A stretch of 64,000 bases of DNA from Isochrysis galbana (taxonomy: Eukaryota > Haptophyta > Isochrysidales > Isochrysidaceae): the NCBI GenBank assembly GCA_018136815.1, contig CM030939.1, positions 1,744,808 through 1,808,807 on the forward strand, in the 5' to 3' direction. Shown here one piece after another: positions 32,501-45,298 of this stretch. Both the position numbers and the translations under genes were made by a program. The notes under the pieces are model-generated. The model was not told where the DNA came from, did no database searches, and worked only from the letters and a program-made list of their open reading frames with translations. Position 1 is the stretch's first letter; the number at the start of each line of letters is the position of its first letter.

Positions 32501-35500
32501 CGTAGGCGAATGCGCCCTTCATGACGTTGTTGGAATGCAACGCTAGCTGCACATTCATACTCGACGCTTGCTGTGGCTTGCCGGTGGAATCGATGAGGTC
32601 TAACCTATTCGCTCGCTTCCAATGCACGTGAAGGAAGTCCGTGAACAGCGTGATCCCATCGGCGATGCTGGCGCCCTTCAGCTTAAGCACAGCTTGTAGC
32701 GCGGTGATGTGCCTGCGAATCGGGGCGCCTGCCCAAACTGCGCCACTATTGCTGTGTCGTAGCTCAGGCGTCATCGACTGCGCGTGCGGTTCAGCTACCA
32801 TGGCCAGGCCGTCGGTGAGGCTCGGGGCCGCTGTCTCGAACGAGGCAATAGGCGGGACGGAAATAGATAGTCGCTCGGTTCGGAGGCGTTGATTGGCCGC
32901 TGCTAGGGGCGCCTCGCTGAACTGCTGCGCGAAAGCGAGGAACACCCGTGGCTTCCGAGTCGTGTCCTCAAGGATGGGAAGCAAAGTAATGGTATTACGG
33001 AATTTCTTGCCGTCCTTGTCGTAATTCGTGATGGTTACGCAGCAGCGCGAATGGTTCCGAATGGCCTGGACGATGGTCTCGATCGCAGCTACCTCGCTGT
33101 CGTGGCCTTGCAAGAAGCGACAGCTCCGTCCCAACATGTCTCCTGCTGCGAAGCCAGTCAACGACTCGAAAGCAGGATTCACGTGAACAAGCGGCAGGCC
33201 GGGTAGCTGGGCGTCGGAGATCGCGACGGCCGTGTGCTCTGATTGCCAGGCCACGGCAAGCATCCGAAGCCACAAAGAGCGCTGGAGTAAAGTGGAGTGC
33301 AGCGAACCGTCGCCGCCAATCGGTGTTGGAGGTGGAGGCAGTAGGTGCAGCTTCTTGGCGGCATCGACGCTTAGACTGCGGCGTAATTGCTGCATAAGGC
33401 GGCTGCTTTCCGGCGCACGCAGGAAATCCACCCAGTGCTTGGCGACGTCAATCAGGCAGCCACGAATCTCTGCACGAACGCGGCCGGGGGAGTCATCGTC
33501 GGAGCGCTCCTTGCTCGTTCCCGCACTTCTACGCGTCGCCGATGCGTCCCTGCTTGTATCGGAGTCGCTGTCGTTGAGAAAGTCATCGGAGCCCTCGCCG
33601 GGTTCGGGTTCGGAGCCCGCCTCCGATCCCGACTCGTCGCTGTCGTTGGTGTCGCGATCCTCCGATAGGTATCGCGTAGCGAGATCCTGGTATAGCTGGG
33701 GCGCCTGGGGCCACTCCTCATTGATCTGAAGCGCACTGGCTGCGAAGGCGACCACACTGCCGAGGAAGAATCGCCGCATGTAGATTTCGATCTCCATCGC
33801 CGCGTCAGGAAGCTTCAGGAGTCCACGGATCAGCTTTTCATCTTCGACCTGAGCCCACATGGCGCGTGTGTACAAGTCGAACTCGTTCGGCATGAAAAGC
33901 GCGCCGTCGATCGTCTCGGGAGTGTAGCCTAAGCAAGCCAGCATGTCGGCGCGGCAATCGCGGGTCGTGTACTCTTCGTGAGTCTCTGGCAACAACGTGA
34001 TATGTGAGGGGATGTGCCTAAGCACACGTTCAACGCGCGCCAACTTCCTTGGCACAGTGATCGAGTCGGAGAGCGGCACCTGTAGCGCGACGTAGTACTG
34101 AGGGAGGGCCCGACCCGACACAAACATGGGATGCAACGCTAGGAAGTTGTCGAACGGCACGCCGCTCTTGGTGTAGTTCTTGATCTTGACGGTGCACCCC
34201 TTGCCCTCGCGCAGAGCGCGAGATATCTTGGCGATGGTCTCGGGCTCCGTCTCATCTCCTTGCAAGAAACGGCAGTTCTTTCCTAAAACCTCCTCGCGTG
34301 TGTAGCCCGAAAAGTCGACGAACACGTCGTTGCAATATACTAGTGGGTTGCCTGCCGTTGCGAAGTCGCCAACGCACAGCCCGAACTCCATCCTCTCTGC
34401 GACGCCGACCAGAGCGCTCATCCACCCCGCCATCTCCGGGGTCATTATGTGCTCCGTCCAGACGTGACCAAGATCGCCCGGCTCGCCCTCCGAGGCTCCC
34501 ACGATGAGCTCGTCCGCTTCGGGCTTACGCATCACCCGCGGCAGCGTTTGGTAGGCGAGGTGCGCTACGGCGCGCTTTGATTCTTCGGCGATTAGCTCGA
34601 CGAGAACATCGCCTGCAATTGCCTCCGCCCCTGGCACAGCGATGAATTTGGAGTGCACCGCTTGCGCAGCCACTTCGCGCTCAGCGCCAAACATGACTTC
34701 CACCTCCGAGGCCTGCAGGTACAGATCGATGCGTTGCACGTCGTCCTGATCACCCGAGAGCTCACCAAAGCGCTTCGCAGCGCCGTCATCCTGTAGTAGC
34801 GCCCATACGGCGGCCTCGAGGTCGTACATGCAAAGCATCCTCCCAAATGACGTGCTTGCGGCCCGGTAGGCGCGGAGTTGTGCTTGCTGGGCCGCGGAGC
34901 GCGAAGAAAGGGCGTGTCTCGGGTTTGCAGGAACTAGCAAAGTACTAGGGATGGTTGTAGGGAGCAGTGAGATCACGGTCTCTCTTAGGGCAACCTCTCG
35001 TTCGGAGGCGCCTCGAGCCATCGAGACGGCGAGGATAAATCGCGGCTTTCCCTCCGTGTCGTTGACCATGCGGAAGGAGATGTCGTGGTCGAAGCTCGAG
35101 CCATCCTTCGTGTAGTTGGTGATGATGACGTCGCATGGCTCGCCGCTGCGCAGACTTTCCACCATTCGAGTGATCGTATCGGCCTCGGACCTCTCCCCTT
35201 GCAAGAGCCGAGCGCTCTCGCCGATGGCCTCTTCCTTCGCATAGCCCGTCAGATTGCGCCACGCGCGATTGACGAATGTGAGCGGCAAGCCAGGCGTCTC
35301 GTAGTCAGCCATGGATATGGAGACGGGGATGGCCTCAAGTGTGCTTTCGAGGCCCTCCCGCCACGTTTGTCCGCGCTTGACGCGAAGGGCGTTCGCCTCA
35401 AACACGTGTGGGAGGCCTTGGAGTAAGGAAAGGCTCGCCTCACACATCATGAAGTCGGGCAGCATTTCCTCCGCGTATCTCTCGACGTAGCTGTTAGCCG

Positions 35501-38500
35501 CCGCATCCAGCAGCTCCTCCACCTCTGCGTGGTCGAGCTCGTCCACAGAGATCCCCTCTTCGCCGAGCTCGCTCAGCCACTTGCGTGAGTCTCTCGCGGG
35601 CCGGAGCGACTCCGCGAGCCACTTCATTGACGGTTTCGCGCGTGCTTGAAAGTACTCGTCCAGGATCGTGACGCACGCCGGGATGCTAAGCAGAACGCGT
35701 AGCGTCTCGGTCAAGTCTCGGCACCATGAAAGGCGACTGAGGACACGCATGGCCTCCGCCTCGGCGATTTTAAGCAAAATCATGTCGTGGTTCCCCTTGT
35801 ACATCACGTTGTTACCCTCCGATGAGGATGTGAACTCGGATGACGCTCTCGTCAGCCCCGCGCGAAACGTCTCGGCATTGATCGTGCGGCCGGGCTTCTT
35901 TACACAGCTTACGAGCTGGAAGGCCTTGGCGAGTACAGCGTCCTCGTCGGGTAGACAGGCTTCAGGGGACGACTCGGCGGCGGCGCTGGCCTGCGCGCCG
36001 GCGTAGGCCTGAACGATGAAGTGATAGACCGTGGCGTCCACCGCCCACAGCGTCGTCTTTGCTGCGCCCGCCACGATTGTCACGGACGACGTGCAGTCAT
36101 GGAAGACGCCGCCGTCGCATAGCAGCTGCCCGCGCTGGAAGCGCACGACGGTGGCGCGATCGGCGGCCGTCGAGTACACATCTCCTTCTTCGATCACGTA
36201 CAAAAAGTCTGGCGGGTCAGCGATCCGAACAATGGTCTGCCGAGGCATAACAATCTTTTTCCGCATCGCCCTTACCAGCGCCGCGCGGCACGCGGCGCCG
36301 ATGGTCTGGAAATAAAACCCGTCGCCTAGTGCCTGCAAGAGGAACTTGGTCGTGGTTGGGCTCTTCTCTAGGCCGTTTGGTAAGCCCTGTTCCGGGAAAG
36401 CGTCCATCAAGGCGCGGTGGACGACGGTGGCGGGCTTGGTCGTGCACGCGCGTATCAACCCGGGGAGCCGCGCGAGCAAGTCAGCGATGCTTTGGGCGTC
36501 GTATTCCAAGGCGGAGTCGTCGCCTCGCACGTTCTGGACCCCGATGCAGAAGCGATACACGCCGTTGCTGTCGTGGATCGGGAGAAGTGTGAGCAGGTTC
36601 TCAAATTTCTCCCCATCCTTGCGGTAGTTGGTCAGGCACACGTAGCAGTCCTGCCCAGCACGCAAGCTGCGTCCGATGTGCAAAACACTCTGCGCCTCGG
36701 TCTCTGGTCCTTGGAGGAAGCGGCAGTTGTGTCCGAGGATGTCGCGCCGATCGTACCCTGTCAGCTGGCAAAAGGGCTCGCTGACGTAGACCATCGGTGC
36801 GCCGGAGAGCGTCATGTCGCTCAGAACGATGCACGCATCGCTCTCCTCCGCCACCGCAATGAAAGCACTGAGCCAGCCGCCAACGTCCGAAGGAATGTTG
36901 TAGCCCTCCCACATGAGGCCGCTCAGCGAGGGCATCTTTGCGTCTGCTTCGGCGTCGTTAAGGAGGTGGATGGCCGCGTCGAACTCCCCCTTGGAGAGGA
37001 TCGTCGACAGTCCCATCCGCGTGATCCCGCCGATGGCCTCTTCGGCCGCGTCCGTGAGCAACTGTATAAGCTCGTCTTCTGCGAGACGCGAAACGTCGCG
37101 CGGCAGGTTCTCGCGCGCAACCCGCCGGGCTCGGGCCGTCTGCTCCGTCTTGGGTAGCGCGAGTAGGCCACGAACCGACCGGTAGAGATTCAGCCCGCTG
37201 CGCTCACCTTCTGAGCCCAGCTTGGGGAGGACCATCTCGCAAATCTCGTCCACGTCGAGCATGCGGCGGACGCCCTCCGCTCCGCTCTTCATCAAGTCGA
37301 TCCGCGTATTGTTGAGGGCAGTGGAGCAGTATTGCCAGCGCTGCACGGCCTTGCCGACAGCTGGTAGCACGGTTGGCCGGAGCAGTGCCTCCGGCGTCTG
37401 CTTTGGCATCAGCCTCCTCAGCACGGCGGCGGCGTCTTGGGTCGCCTCCGTGGCGGCGACGTTGTCGTAGGAGACGGCTACGTAGAAGCGGCAGGCGCCG
37501 GCTGGCGAGGACACGGGGTGTAGCGTGATATTGTGCTGGAACTTGGACGAGTCGTACTTGTAGTTGATGAGGGTCGTCTCGACCACATCGTGGTGGCGGA
37601 TGGCCGAAGCTAGCGCAAAAATGCCCTCTGGCTCCGTGTCGGGGCCCTGGAGAAAGGAGGAATTGCGGCCGATTGCGGCTTCAGAGGTGTAGCCGGTGAG
37701 CTCGGTCCACGCCTTGTTAACGTAGGCCACAGGCAACCCGGCGATGTCCATGTCGACGAGCAGCACCGCCACGGGCAGGCTGGCCACAGCCTCCTCGAAC
37801 ATTTCGCGCCAGCTCGAGGTGCAGCCCAGCGGATCACGGATGAGCGGCAGCGCCGACCGGTTCTTGCGAAGGGCCTCCCGTCCGTCGTCCGACGTCACGA
37901 AGGAATGCCACGCGGGGACCATGGGCTCACGCAGCGGGTCGGGCCGATTGGACTGCGCAAGCAGCCGCAGGATCTCAAAAGCCTTGGGGTATGTGAGCTT
38001 GACGTGGGCGGTGAAGGAGGCCCATAAGTCGGGCAGCTTGTACATGGCGCGCACGCAGTGCCCGCCCTCATTCGCCTCCAGCCAGCGCATGCAGCTCAGC
38101 TCGAAGATTGCAGCCTCGAGGCGTGAGAGGACATCCGTCGTTGTGCGCATGGACACTTTACTACGGATGAAGCCGTCGGTGAACCGAGCGCCTGTAGTGA
38201 GCTCCGACCGGCCGCCGCCGTTGGGTGTGCCGGCCATTGCGTTGTCGAAGCGCTGTTTGCCTGTGAGGCGCTTGCTCTCGGCTGCCACGTCGGCCCCGTC
38301 CTTGCCAGCGCCCGGAGCCCCGCGTCCGGCACCCAGGCTGCGTCGGACCGTGAGGCCAGAGCGAGACACTCCGCCTGGTGCGCCCGGCTTGCTGTCCTCG
38401 CTGCCTGACCCCTTGAGACCCTGAGGTAGGTTGTCGAACAGCGCTTGGAGAGCCGCCGCCTGCCGCGCACTCTCGTCCCCCCGGCTGGCCAGCTCAGTCT

Positions 38501-41500
38501 GCACGCCGACATAGTAGCGCACTTTGCGCGTGCTGTCGAGCACCGGCCGCATGGCAAGCACGTTCTCGAAGGGCACACCGCTAGCCTTGTAGTTTGTGAT
38601 TCGAACGACGACGTCTTCCGCGTTGCGCAGCGCGTGCAGCAGGGCGCTGACAGACTCGGGCTCGGTGTTCGGCCCCTGTAGCGCGCGGCAGTTCTGGCCG
38701 AGGATATCCTTGGCGGAAAACTCGCAGACGCGGCAGAAGGCGTCGTTCACGTATATCAGGGGGAGCCCCGCAATGGACATGTCGACGAGGGAGACGCTAT
38801 GCCGGCTCTGCTCGGCCCACGTGAGCAGCGCGACCAGGAAGGGCTCCGCGTCGGCCGGCGGCTGGTAGCGCGAGTAGAGCTTGTCGCCAATCGCGCTGCT
38901 CGGCCGTAGGCCCGAGCTGGAGTCGCACACGAGGTCGTGCAGCTGCTGCGACGCCGAGGGGCGCGAGATGAACTGGAGCCACTCTTGCTCCGCCATGGCG
39001 CGCAGCGTCGCCTCGACAAGCCTGTGCACCGCCTGCTCGGCCGACTCGCCCCGCAACGGGCCCTGCCTCGGCTCAAGGTACTTTGCGTACAAGTTGCGGG
39101 CGACCGTCTCGCGGTTGCTGCCACTCAGTTCAAGCGAGTCGTGCACGTCAATGAGCATCCGCAGCTCGTCCGACTTGGGCAGGAAGTTGAGCAGGTGCGC
39201 CTGCGTTGGCTTATGGTACACCGCCATGCGGAACGTGCGCAGCGGGTGGTCGAGGCAGATGGGCCGGAAGAAGTCGGCCACGAGCAGGTGGTACTCGCGC
39301 AGGAAGGCCTTGCTGCCCACGTCGGGTGGGAGCGACCGGCTACCGATTGCGAGCACGCGCGGCTCGAGCGCGAGCGGCTCGAGGTCGGCAACGAACGAGC
39401 AGGGCAGCAGCGCCGCCAGCAGCCGCTGCCGCGCCAGCGCCGTCTCGGGCGCCTCCTCGACGTCGGTGGCGAAGCCGACGACGAAGCGGTAGGCGCTATT
39501 GCTGTCGGTCACCGGGTGCAGCCGGAGCCCGTTGAGGAAGCGCCGCTTGTCTTTGCGGTAGTTGGTCACGACAACACCGGTTGGCCGCCGCTCGCGCACC
39601 GCGTGCACCATCTCGGCGACCATGGCCTCTTCCGTCGCGCTCCCCTGAAGGATGCGGCAGTTCTTGCCAATGAGCTCAGTCTGCATGTAGCCGGTGAGTG
39701 CGACGAAGGCCGGGTTCACGTAGACCATCGGCAGTCCTGGTGCCTGCGCGTCGCAGACGACAACGGGCGCGGCCAGCTCATCGAAGACGGCCTGTGCGTG
39801 AGCGAGCAGCCCGCCGCCCGCTTCGGGCGACCGTAGCCCGTGCGGGATACCCCTCCAGAGCTCGCCCTTGCGCATCAGCTCAACGAGCTGCCGGCAGTGC
39901 ACCGAGCGCAGGAAGCTGGGGAAGGCTTCGCGTAGGAAAGCGGCTCGGATCACTGCGGCCTGCGTGTCGACCACGTCGATCACCGCCTGCGCGTCCACCA
40001 TCTCGGCGACGTGCGCGCCTAGCATCAGCTCGTACATCTCGATGGCGCGGTCGATCTGCGCGGTGCCCTCGAGCACGTGCATCAGCGCCACGTCGCGCAG
40101 CATCTTGAGCCGGTTGGTGTCGGCTTTTCGGTCCGTCTGCTTCAGGAAGGTCTGTAGGTGGCGCAGCACATCTGCCGACGGGTGGACGAGCAGCTGCTCA
40201 AGCACGTGCTCCATCTCGCACGCCCAACGGCAGCACGTGAGGGCCGACTCCCACGCGGCGAGATCGTCGGGCGCACGGTCAACGAGGAACGCCTCCTCGC
40301 TGGCGGCGCTGATGCCCGTGCGCGTGGGCGCCACCCACACCGAGCCGTCGTTGCGCACGGGGACATAGCTGCCGTCGAAGACGCCGTCACCGTCGCCGAG
40401 CTTCGACACATCCAATTCCTTGAGCTGCTTGCGCGAGCGCAGCTCCTCCTTCTCCTCCTCGAGCATGCGCTGCTGGGCCTGCTTCTTGCATGTCTCGATC
40501 ATCTTCCATTTCTCCAGGCGGAAGGTGCTCTCAAGCGTGAGCAGCTGCTGCGTGGCCGCCTTCTCTTCCTGCGCCGCCGACTTGGCATGCCGGTCGGCCA
40601 GCTTGTCAAAGGCCATCTTGTGCTGCTTGAGCATCTTGGAGATGGCGGTATTGGCATCGCCGCCCAGCGAGACGTGCAAGAACTTCTTCTGCCACGTCTC
40701 CAGCTCCTCCTCCTCTAGCGCGTCCGCCTTGGCGCGCCAGTCGGCGGCCTGGCTGTGCCAGCCATTGTCGGCCAGCCGCTTCGCGTTCTCACGGTACGTG
40801 ATCAGCGTCTGCGACGGCTTGTACCGATGGCGGGTCAGGTCGGGCGGCAGCTCGACGTCCTCCTGCGCGGTCGCCTTGGTGATCATCTCGACGAGGTGCT
40901 GCATCTCGTCGGCTTGCTGCTGCTGCAACCGATCCCTCTCCTCCTGCCTCAGCCGGTTCGCCACGGCGGCGTCGGCTGCGATCTTCTGGGTGAGCTCCGC
41001 GCGTCGGTTCTTCTGACCGTGCTCGACCGCCCAAAGCCGCTGCGCAAGCAGCTTCTCCTCCCTTGCCTTGCGCTCCGAGTTCTTCTTCTCGCGGATCTCT
41101 TGGATCCGCTTGGCCAGATCGCGCGCCTCGTCTTGGAAGCCCAGACGCGTCAGCACACGCCGCTCCTCGATGAGCTCATCGAGCGTCTGCTCACGCTCCG
41201 AGTCGACCATCACCGCCTTGCGCACCTTGGAGCGGCGCAGTGACGCCGCGCTCGTCGGGTCGTCGCTCTCCTCGCGCTTCTTCTCCTGCCTGTACGCCTT
41301 GACCGCCTCAGACACCTTGGAGCGTGCGGCTGCCGCAATGTCACGCCGCGCGCGCTCCATCGATGTGCCGTCCATCTGGCCGTGCACAAACGTCTGGAAG
41401 GTCTCGGAGAGCCGCTTGTTCTCTACGCAAGGAGCAGATTGGCGGGGGGTGGGGGTGGGGGGCGAAGGGGCCGGGGAAGCGAAGCTGGCTGAAGTGCTGT

Positions 41501-42028
41501 GCTGTGCGGCGCCGCGGCCTCGCTCCACCTCACTGCTCTTTTCCGCGCGCGCTCACCTTCCTGCGACGCGCGCTCGGCCGCGTACGACTTGATGCCCATG
41601 ACGATGCCCTGCGTGCTCTCCTGGGCGGACGGGGGCAGCCGCGAAGCCGGCGTGGCGGCAGCAGTGAGAGGACAGATCGCGGAAGCTGACGTGCCGCGGG
41701 TGCATCTTTCAACCGAGGCGAGGCCAGCGCCAAGTGTGCACCCGCTCTGTCCCTCCGTCCCCCTCCCCCCCCCCCGCACCCTCCCCTTCCCTCCCTCCCC
41801 CTCTCCCTCTGCTTGTGCGTGCGTGGGCCGAGCTCTCTCTACCCCCCCCCCCCCGCCCGCCCTCCCCCCTCTCCTTTCCTCTTCCCCCCTCTCCCTCAGT
41901 CCTCCCACACACACACACACACACACACACATTCCCCCCCCTCTCTCCGCCGCCGTCTCCCTCCCTCTTCCCCCCTCTCTCTCCCTCAGTCCAACCCCCC
42001 CACCCTCTCTTCCCCCCCCCCCCAACCA

Positions 42029-42091
<63 letters not shown>

Positions 42092-42244
42092 CTCTACCTC
42101 TCTCTGGCTCTCTCTCCCTCTCTCTCTCACCTTCTCCTGCTTTCGCCTGCTCTCCTCGCGGAGCCGCCCACGCTCCTCCACCTCGGCACTGCGCTCTGGG
42201 CCGCTGAATGAGGTGCGGCGAGGAGCGATGGCCGAGCGCGACAT
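29508..42244 (-). CDS. Giant multi-RGS-LOV protein (eight RGS-LOV pairs plus CNBD), 3 exons
   Basis: I predict exons 42244-42131, 41620-41557 and 41422-29508. All borders are GT-AG and phases match; the product is about 4030 residues. The ORF alone would start falsely at 41528. Residues about 60-440 form a coiled coil. Eight LOV domains follow, with the photoactive Cys position at residues 648, 971, 1314, 1626, 2130, 2443, 2827 and 3286. Motifs are GKNCRILQG, GQNCRALQG, GRNSSFLQG, GHNCRFLQG, GESARLLQG, GKNCRFLQG, GRSCRFLQG and GRSCRLMLS. Thus LOV3 has Ser and LOV5 Ala in place of Cys. Each LOV is preceded by a helical segment that resembles an RGS domain, best seen before LOV1 (AFPSFLRSVHCRQLVEL) and LOV2. 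A degenerate cyclic-nucleotide-binding domain lies at about 1755-1865. The tail (about 3350-4030) is disordered and includes repeated VPPPP. LOV domains bind flavin and form a Cys adduct under blue light; RGS domains act on G-alpha subunits. Role inferred: light-responsive signalling scaffold. Confidence 0.9.
41423..41556 (-). other. Intron 2 of the RGS-LOV gene
   Basis: GTGAGC at 41556-41551 and TGCGTAG at 41429-41423. In-frame sequence within it (HSTSASFASPAP...) is low complexity, which explains why the third exon can be misread as starting at 41528. Confidence 0.7.
41621..42130 (-). other. Intron 1 of the RGS-LOV gene, with (CA)n microsatellites
   Basis: GTGAGAGAGAG at 42130 and CCGTCCGCCCAG ending at 41621. 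It contains (CA)n at 41908-41931 and 42028-42090 plus CT-rich stretches. The 64 bp exon between the two introns would be easy to miss. Confidence 0.65.
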
Positions 42245-42365
42245 CTGCGCCCTCGATCGATCGCTCGCTCTCTCTCTCGCTCGCTCGCTGGACTGGCAGG
42301 GGGGGAGGAGAGGGGGGGGGGGCTTGAGTTGGGACCCGCCCTCGGCTCGCGCGCGGCGGAGCGAG

Positions 42366-42720
<355 letters not shown>

Positions 42721-42881
42721 ACTGTAGAAGCTGCCCTCTCTTCAGTGGATCTTGGGACCCCCCGCGCCCCACCTCCCTCTCCCCCCTCCTCCCCCTCCCG
42801 CTCTCTATCTTCTTCTCTCTTCCTCTCTCTTCCTCTCTCTTCCTCTCTCTTCCTCTCTCTCTCTCTCCTCTCTGACCTCTG

Positions 42882-42948
<67 letters not shown>

Positions 42949-43031
42949 AATGGCCTCCGTGGCGGCGTGAAACGAAACGGATGATAGGTGAGCTCTCCGC
43001 GGTGTCTATTCTGGGAACTCTCCTCTCTCAG

Positions 43032-43074
<43 letters not shown>

Positions 43075-44517
43075 CCCCCCCCCCCAGCCAGCCGCCGCGG
43101 CACGACTCTGTGAGAGAGAGGGGGGGGGAGGGTGCGGGAGGAGAAAGACCCCCCGCAAGATTCGTAATCAAACCTCCCGACAGAAGAATCTCGAGAGGAA
43201 GGGGCGGCGAGGGATCTTCCCTTCCTCGCGTGTATTCAAGGCGTCTAGGCCTTTCTCTCATAGGATCTTCCGTCCAGAATGGGTTTGTTTTTGGTGTGAA
43301 GGAGCCTCTCCTCCTCCTGAGAGAGAGAGGGGGGGGGGGGGAGGGCCGCGGCAGCAGCGTAACGCTCGCGAGCGAGGCGCCCACGCCCCTCCCCCTCTCC
43401 CCCTCTCCCCCCCCCCCCCTATATTACTACTTCCTCTCTCTCTCTCTCCCTCTTCCCCCCCCCTCTCTCTCCCTCCCTCTCTCTTCCTCTCTCTCTCCCC
43501 CTCCCTCCCTTCCTCCCTCTCCCTTTCCTCTCTCTCTCTCTCTCCCCCCTCCACATCTCTCTCTACGCCTCCCACCTCCTCTTCTCTCTCCCCTAAATCT
43601 CCTCCCTCCCCGCGCGCCTCCCCCCCCCTTCGAACACTAATCCTCCCTCTACTACTCTCTCTCTCCCCCCCTCCACCTCTCTCTGCGCTCCCCCCTCCTC
43701 TCTCTCTCTTCTCTCCTCTCCGTCGATGTCTCTCACGTAACGCCTCCCCCGTCTGGCTCTCTCCTCGCTCTCTCTCTCTCTCTCCCCCCCCCCCCCCCGC
43801 GCGCGCCCTCTCCCTCGCGCTCCCTGTCCACACGGTCCCAACGGCCAAAACAAAAGAGAATCACAAGAGTGGGTAAAGAATCGATCCCCCCTCCCTCGAG
43901 CCTCTCCTTCTCTCTCCTTCCCCCAACTCCCAGAGACTTCTTCTTCTTTCTCGAAACGTTCTGCTCGCGGCGGTCCAGCAGGCGTGGGTTTTTTATTTGC
44001 TCGGCGTGAAACAAGGGCCCTTATCCCTTATTTCACGCCTAGTCTACGCGACGGCCGATCGTGAATCCAGACCCTTATTTTCGAAGAGCAAGGTCTCGCG
44101 TTTCGAAAAATGAATGCAGAGTCTGCATCAACAACAAACACCAGGGTTGACAAGAGGGGGTCGAAATCAAGACCCCACAAGCAACTTTTTTTTTTGCGGA
44201 GCAACCCCCCTCCTCCCCCCCCCCCCCCCCCCCCCTCTCCCCTCTTCGCTCCGCCGATGGAGCCCTCTCCCTCTCCCCTCTCTCCCTCTCCGCCGATGGA
44301 GCCGCGCCAACGGAAGAGGGAAGAGGCGCAAGCGCAACGATCCCACGCCGATCACGGCGTGGAGGCTCGGGGAGGAAATGAGCGTCACTCTGCACTCTGC
44401 GTGTGTGCATCCGCGCCGGGACTAAGGCGTGGAACTAGATACCCAGATATCAGATATCTAGATATCTACCTATCTAGGCCGCTGTTTCACTATCTCTACC
44501 TAGGTGGATAGCGGAAA
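42721..44517. repeat. CT-rich low-complexity region, no gene
   Basis: (CT)n at about 42885-42942 and 43037-43070, many C and G runs, further CT-rich sequence to about 43800 and a C-run at about 44209-44235. From 43850 to 44517 the complexity is higher but no domain is seen. The antisense and sense ORFs listed by simple translation here are Arg/Glu or Ser/Leu runs. Confidence 0.75.
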
Positions 44518-44905
44518 AACTATTGTTATAGTTTGACCTATGGAGCGTGCCGCGACCGCTCCCGAGCCTCAGGCGACCCTCGCCAGTGCGCCCCACCTGG
44601 GACGCCCCACGCCGCCTGAGGCTGTCGCATCCGCGATCGACCTTTTTGTTTTAGAAGTTGTTTGCGTTTCTATGTTCCCTCCTTGCAGGCTAGCCACGAG
44701 TCACCGTCGCAGGGTCCTACATTCGTCCATTCGCCCTTGTTGCCCTCGCCTCCTTTGTCGCCTCCCTTGTCGCCTGCTTGCCCCTCACCTGGCTTACCTC
44801 CTTGCGTGCTCCTCGCGTTTTAGGCGAAGTCGCGCGTTCAGGTATCGCCGGTGCAAGGAACCGCCCCCTTGCGTGACCCTGATTCCCCCTCAGGTGTTGG
44901 CCGTT
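44518..44905 (+). mobile_element. LINE 5' end with palindrome and start codon
   Basis: AACTATTGTTATAGTT at 44518-44533, then ATGGAGCGTGCCGCG at 44540 encoding MERAATAPEPQ. Bases 44630-44900 are the reverse complement of 26120-26411, so this is the 5' part of the same LINE family, which supplies the element's start that the 24.3-26.4 kb copy has lost. The frame is soon interrupted. Confidence 0.72.
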
Positions 44906-45298
44906 GGATTATACCGTGGCGCTATTTTACTTCGGTCTTCATCAAATCACTTAAGGGTTTTCGAAAGATTCCCTCCTTATTCCTGTGCGTAACTGTCGCC
45001 CCCGTCGGATCGTCCGTCGCCCCGTCGCTCTCTTGTCGGCATTCTCTTCCTTGTTCGATCTGTCAGCGGGTTCCTGTGCGTTCCGTGATAGGGATACGTT
45101 AGTGTGGAGAGTGTTGACGTGAGTGTAGTGTCATCTCGTCGGTCCATCGGCCCCGGACCGTCTGTCGTCTGTCGTTCTTCGTTCGTCGCTCTCGTTCTCG
45201 TTCTCGTTCCCGTTCTCGTCCCTCGTTCTCAACACTACCTCAATACCAAACCCCACCAATCCCTCAGCCTCCGCCTATCCATCCCGACCCTCCCAGCC

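Noticed and set aside
38881-41689. Plus-strand ORFs opposite the RGS-LOV gene
   Set aside because: They are shadows caused by GC-rich third positions of the real gene and show no domain.
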